From assembly GCA_943704425.1 (NCBI GenBank), contig CALSCP010000833.1, positions 1 to 30,229 of the forward strand: 30,229 nucleotides of DNA, read 5' to 3'. Shown here piece after piece: positions 29,297 to 30,229 of the stretch; positions within the stretch are counted from its first letter, which is position 1; every line of letters starts with the position of its first letter. Position numbers and translations under genes: made by a program. This DNA is from Ministeria vibrans ATCC 50519. Taxonomy: Eukaryota > Opisthokonta > Filasterea. The notes beneath the pieces are model-generated. The model did no database searches and was not told where the DNA came from. It saw only the letters and a program-made list of their open reading frames with translations.

Positions 29297-30070
29297 TCAC
29301 AGAATAGAAGAAGTGATATTCTCCAGCTCAGCACCAAGGAGACGCTCAGGCTCATTCCCTCTGCGATGCGCCAAAAGAATGTCGGCGAGTAGTGCGCGCA
29401 GCTGTGTGAAGTCGGGGCGCATCTTGGCATTAGCGTGCCAGCAGCGCATCATCAGCGCATACACATCCGCAGGACAGCCCCGCGGTTGCGCTAGTCGCTT
29501 CCCCGCCCGCAGATTGTACGTCAACTCCCGCAATTGCACTGTCCGATACGGACTACAATAATAATGAAAAAGAAAAATTAATATAATTATTATGCAACAA
29601 ACCAATCGTTGAGTACAACTCTCTATTGGTAATAATAATAATGATAATAATAATAAGATTAATAAAATATTATTATTAATAATTATTATCATTCTTATTA
29701 TTATTATCACACAATTCTTAATCTTAAGTCACATCTTTGGGGTTGTTAAACATACCGAACAGTCCCAAATGTCATTACTTCCCACATAAGCACTCCAAAC
29801 GACCACACATCTGTCTTGACCGAAAACTATCGAATACACGCAATAATAATAATAACAACAATAATAAGTTGTTAGTCAAAAAGATAACAACAATGCTAAT
29901 AATATTATTACTTTGCGGAACTCGAGTGACTCCAGCGCCATCCAACGCACAGGCAATTTCCCTTTGTGCTGCACTCGATAGTAGTTATCCGCGTTCATGT
30001 GACGACTCAGCCCAAAATCCGCAACTTTGATTGTGGAATCTTGGCCCACGAGACAGTTTCGAGCGGCCAA
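29297..30070 (-). CDS. Protein tyrosine kinase, C-terminal exons, runs off the right edge
   Basis: Phosphorylates tyrosine residues. Three in-window exons (30070-29912, 29826-29756, 29552-29297) cover the second half of the kinase domain to the stop. Exon one begins LAARNC, the tyrosine-kinase form of the catalytic loop (the HRD would be in the exon before, off the window or beyond the CT/CA-rich intron). It continues [16 protein letters not shown] (twin activation-loop tyrosines, as in insulin-receptor/Trk/Met types) and [14 protein letters not shown]. Then [34 protein letters not shown] and a 20-residue tail. Whether it is a receptor or cytoplasmic kinase cannot be seen. Introns are 203, 85 and >159 nt and rich in AAT, CA and CT repeats. 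Confidence 0.92.
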
Positions 30071-30090
30071 CTACGGGAACAAGGAATCAA

Positions 30091-30168
30091 TCACACACAC
30101 ACACACACACACAAATATAATAATTATTCGATTTTCTCTTTCTCTATCCCTCCCTCCAACTTTGTTTC

Positions 30169-30229
<61 letters not shown>
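30091..30229. repeat. (CA)n and (CT)n microsatellites in a kinase intron
   Basis: CACACA run at 30091-30113, a short AT stretch, then TTTCTCTCTC-rich sequence to the window end. It lies upstream (minus sense) of the LAARN exon and is therefore intronic. Confidence 0.9.

Overview
The window is nuclear DNA of a eukaryote, most likely a single-celled, flagellated relative of animals (a holozoan protist such as a choanoflagellate or filasterean-grade lineage). The reasons are: many short GT-AG introns (45-500 nt) in AT-rich sequence between GC-richer exons; an animal-type protein tyrosine kinase (LAARN, ADFGLSR and PVRWMALES motifs); a BACURD-type KCTD protein; TMEM107, a protein of the ciliary transition zone; tandem EGF, ephrin-receptor-like and PAN-like modules; and TTAGGG-type telomere-like repeats. 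The species assignment is inference, not proof.

Layout. 1-1197 (-): 5' part of a long-chain acyl-CoA synthetase with a zinc finger in front, running off the left edge. 1360-1863 (-): a small disordered protein. 2273-2345 (+): tRNA-Phe(GAA). 2836-4013 (+): a secreted GH43 glycosidase, converging on 4315-6551 (-), a membrane-anchored FAD-linked (berberine-bridge-type) oxidase. 7269-22687 (+): a 24-exon gene for a giant type I membrane protein of about 4,428 residues, filling half the window. 23093-23786 (-): TMEM107. 23953-24207 (+): a possible small secreted protein. 24428-26876 (-): a BACURD/KCTD adaptor. 27662-28441 (-): a small FkbM-type methyltransferase. 28835-29075 (-): a decayed reverse-transcriptase fragment. 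29297-30229 (-): the 3' end of a tyrosine kinase gene running off the right edge. Microsatellites (AAT, GA/CT, CA) and a purine-rich minisatellite fill intergenic gaps and introns.

The most notable object is the giant surface protein. Its 5' third is cut into 22 small exons, including tandemly copied 86/73-nt exon pairs. An uninterrupted 8.5-kb exon follows. Inside that exon the domain order reads as a symmetric nest: half a beta-sandwich, 5 PAN-like modules, RCC1-like repeats, 10 EGF repeats plus a polybasic linker, RCC1-like repeats, 3 PAN-like modules, then the other half of the beta-sandwich. This suggests successive insertions into one ancestral domain. The genes do not form one pathway. 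The GH43 enzyme and the oxidase are both exported, sugar-related proteins and could act on the same outside carbohydrate. The giant protein and the kinase fit cell-surface contact and signalling, and TMEM107 indicates a cilium.

All exon boundaries were derived by eye from frame, splice-site dinucleotides and family resemblance. No database search was possible.
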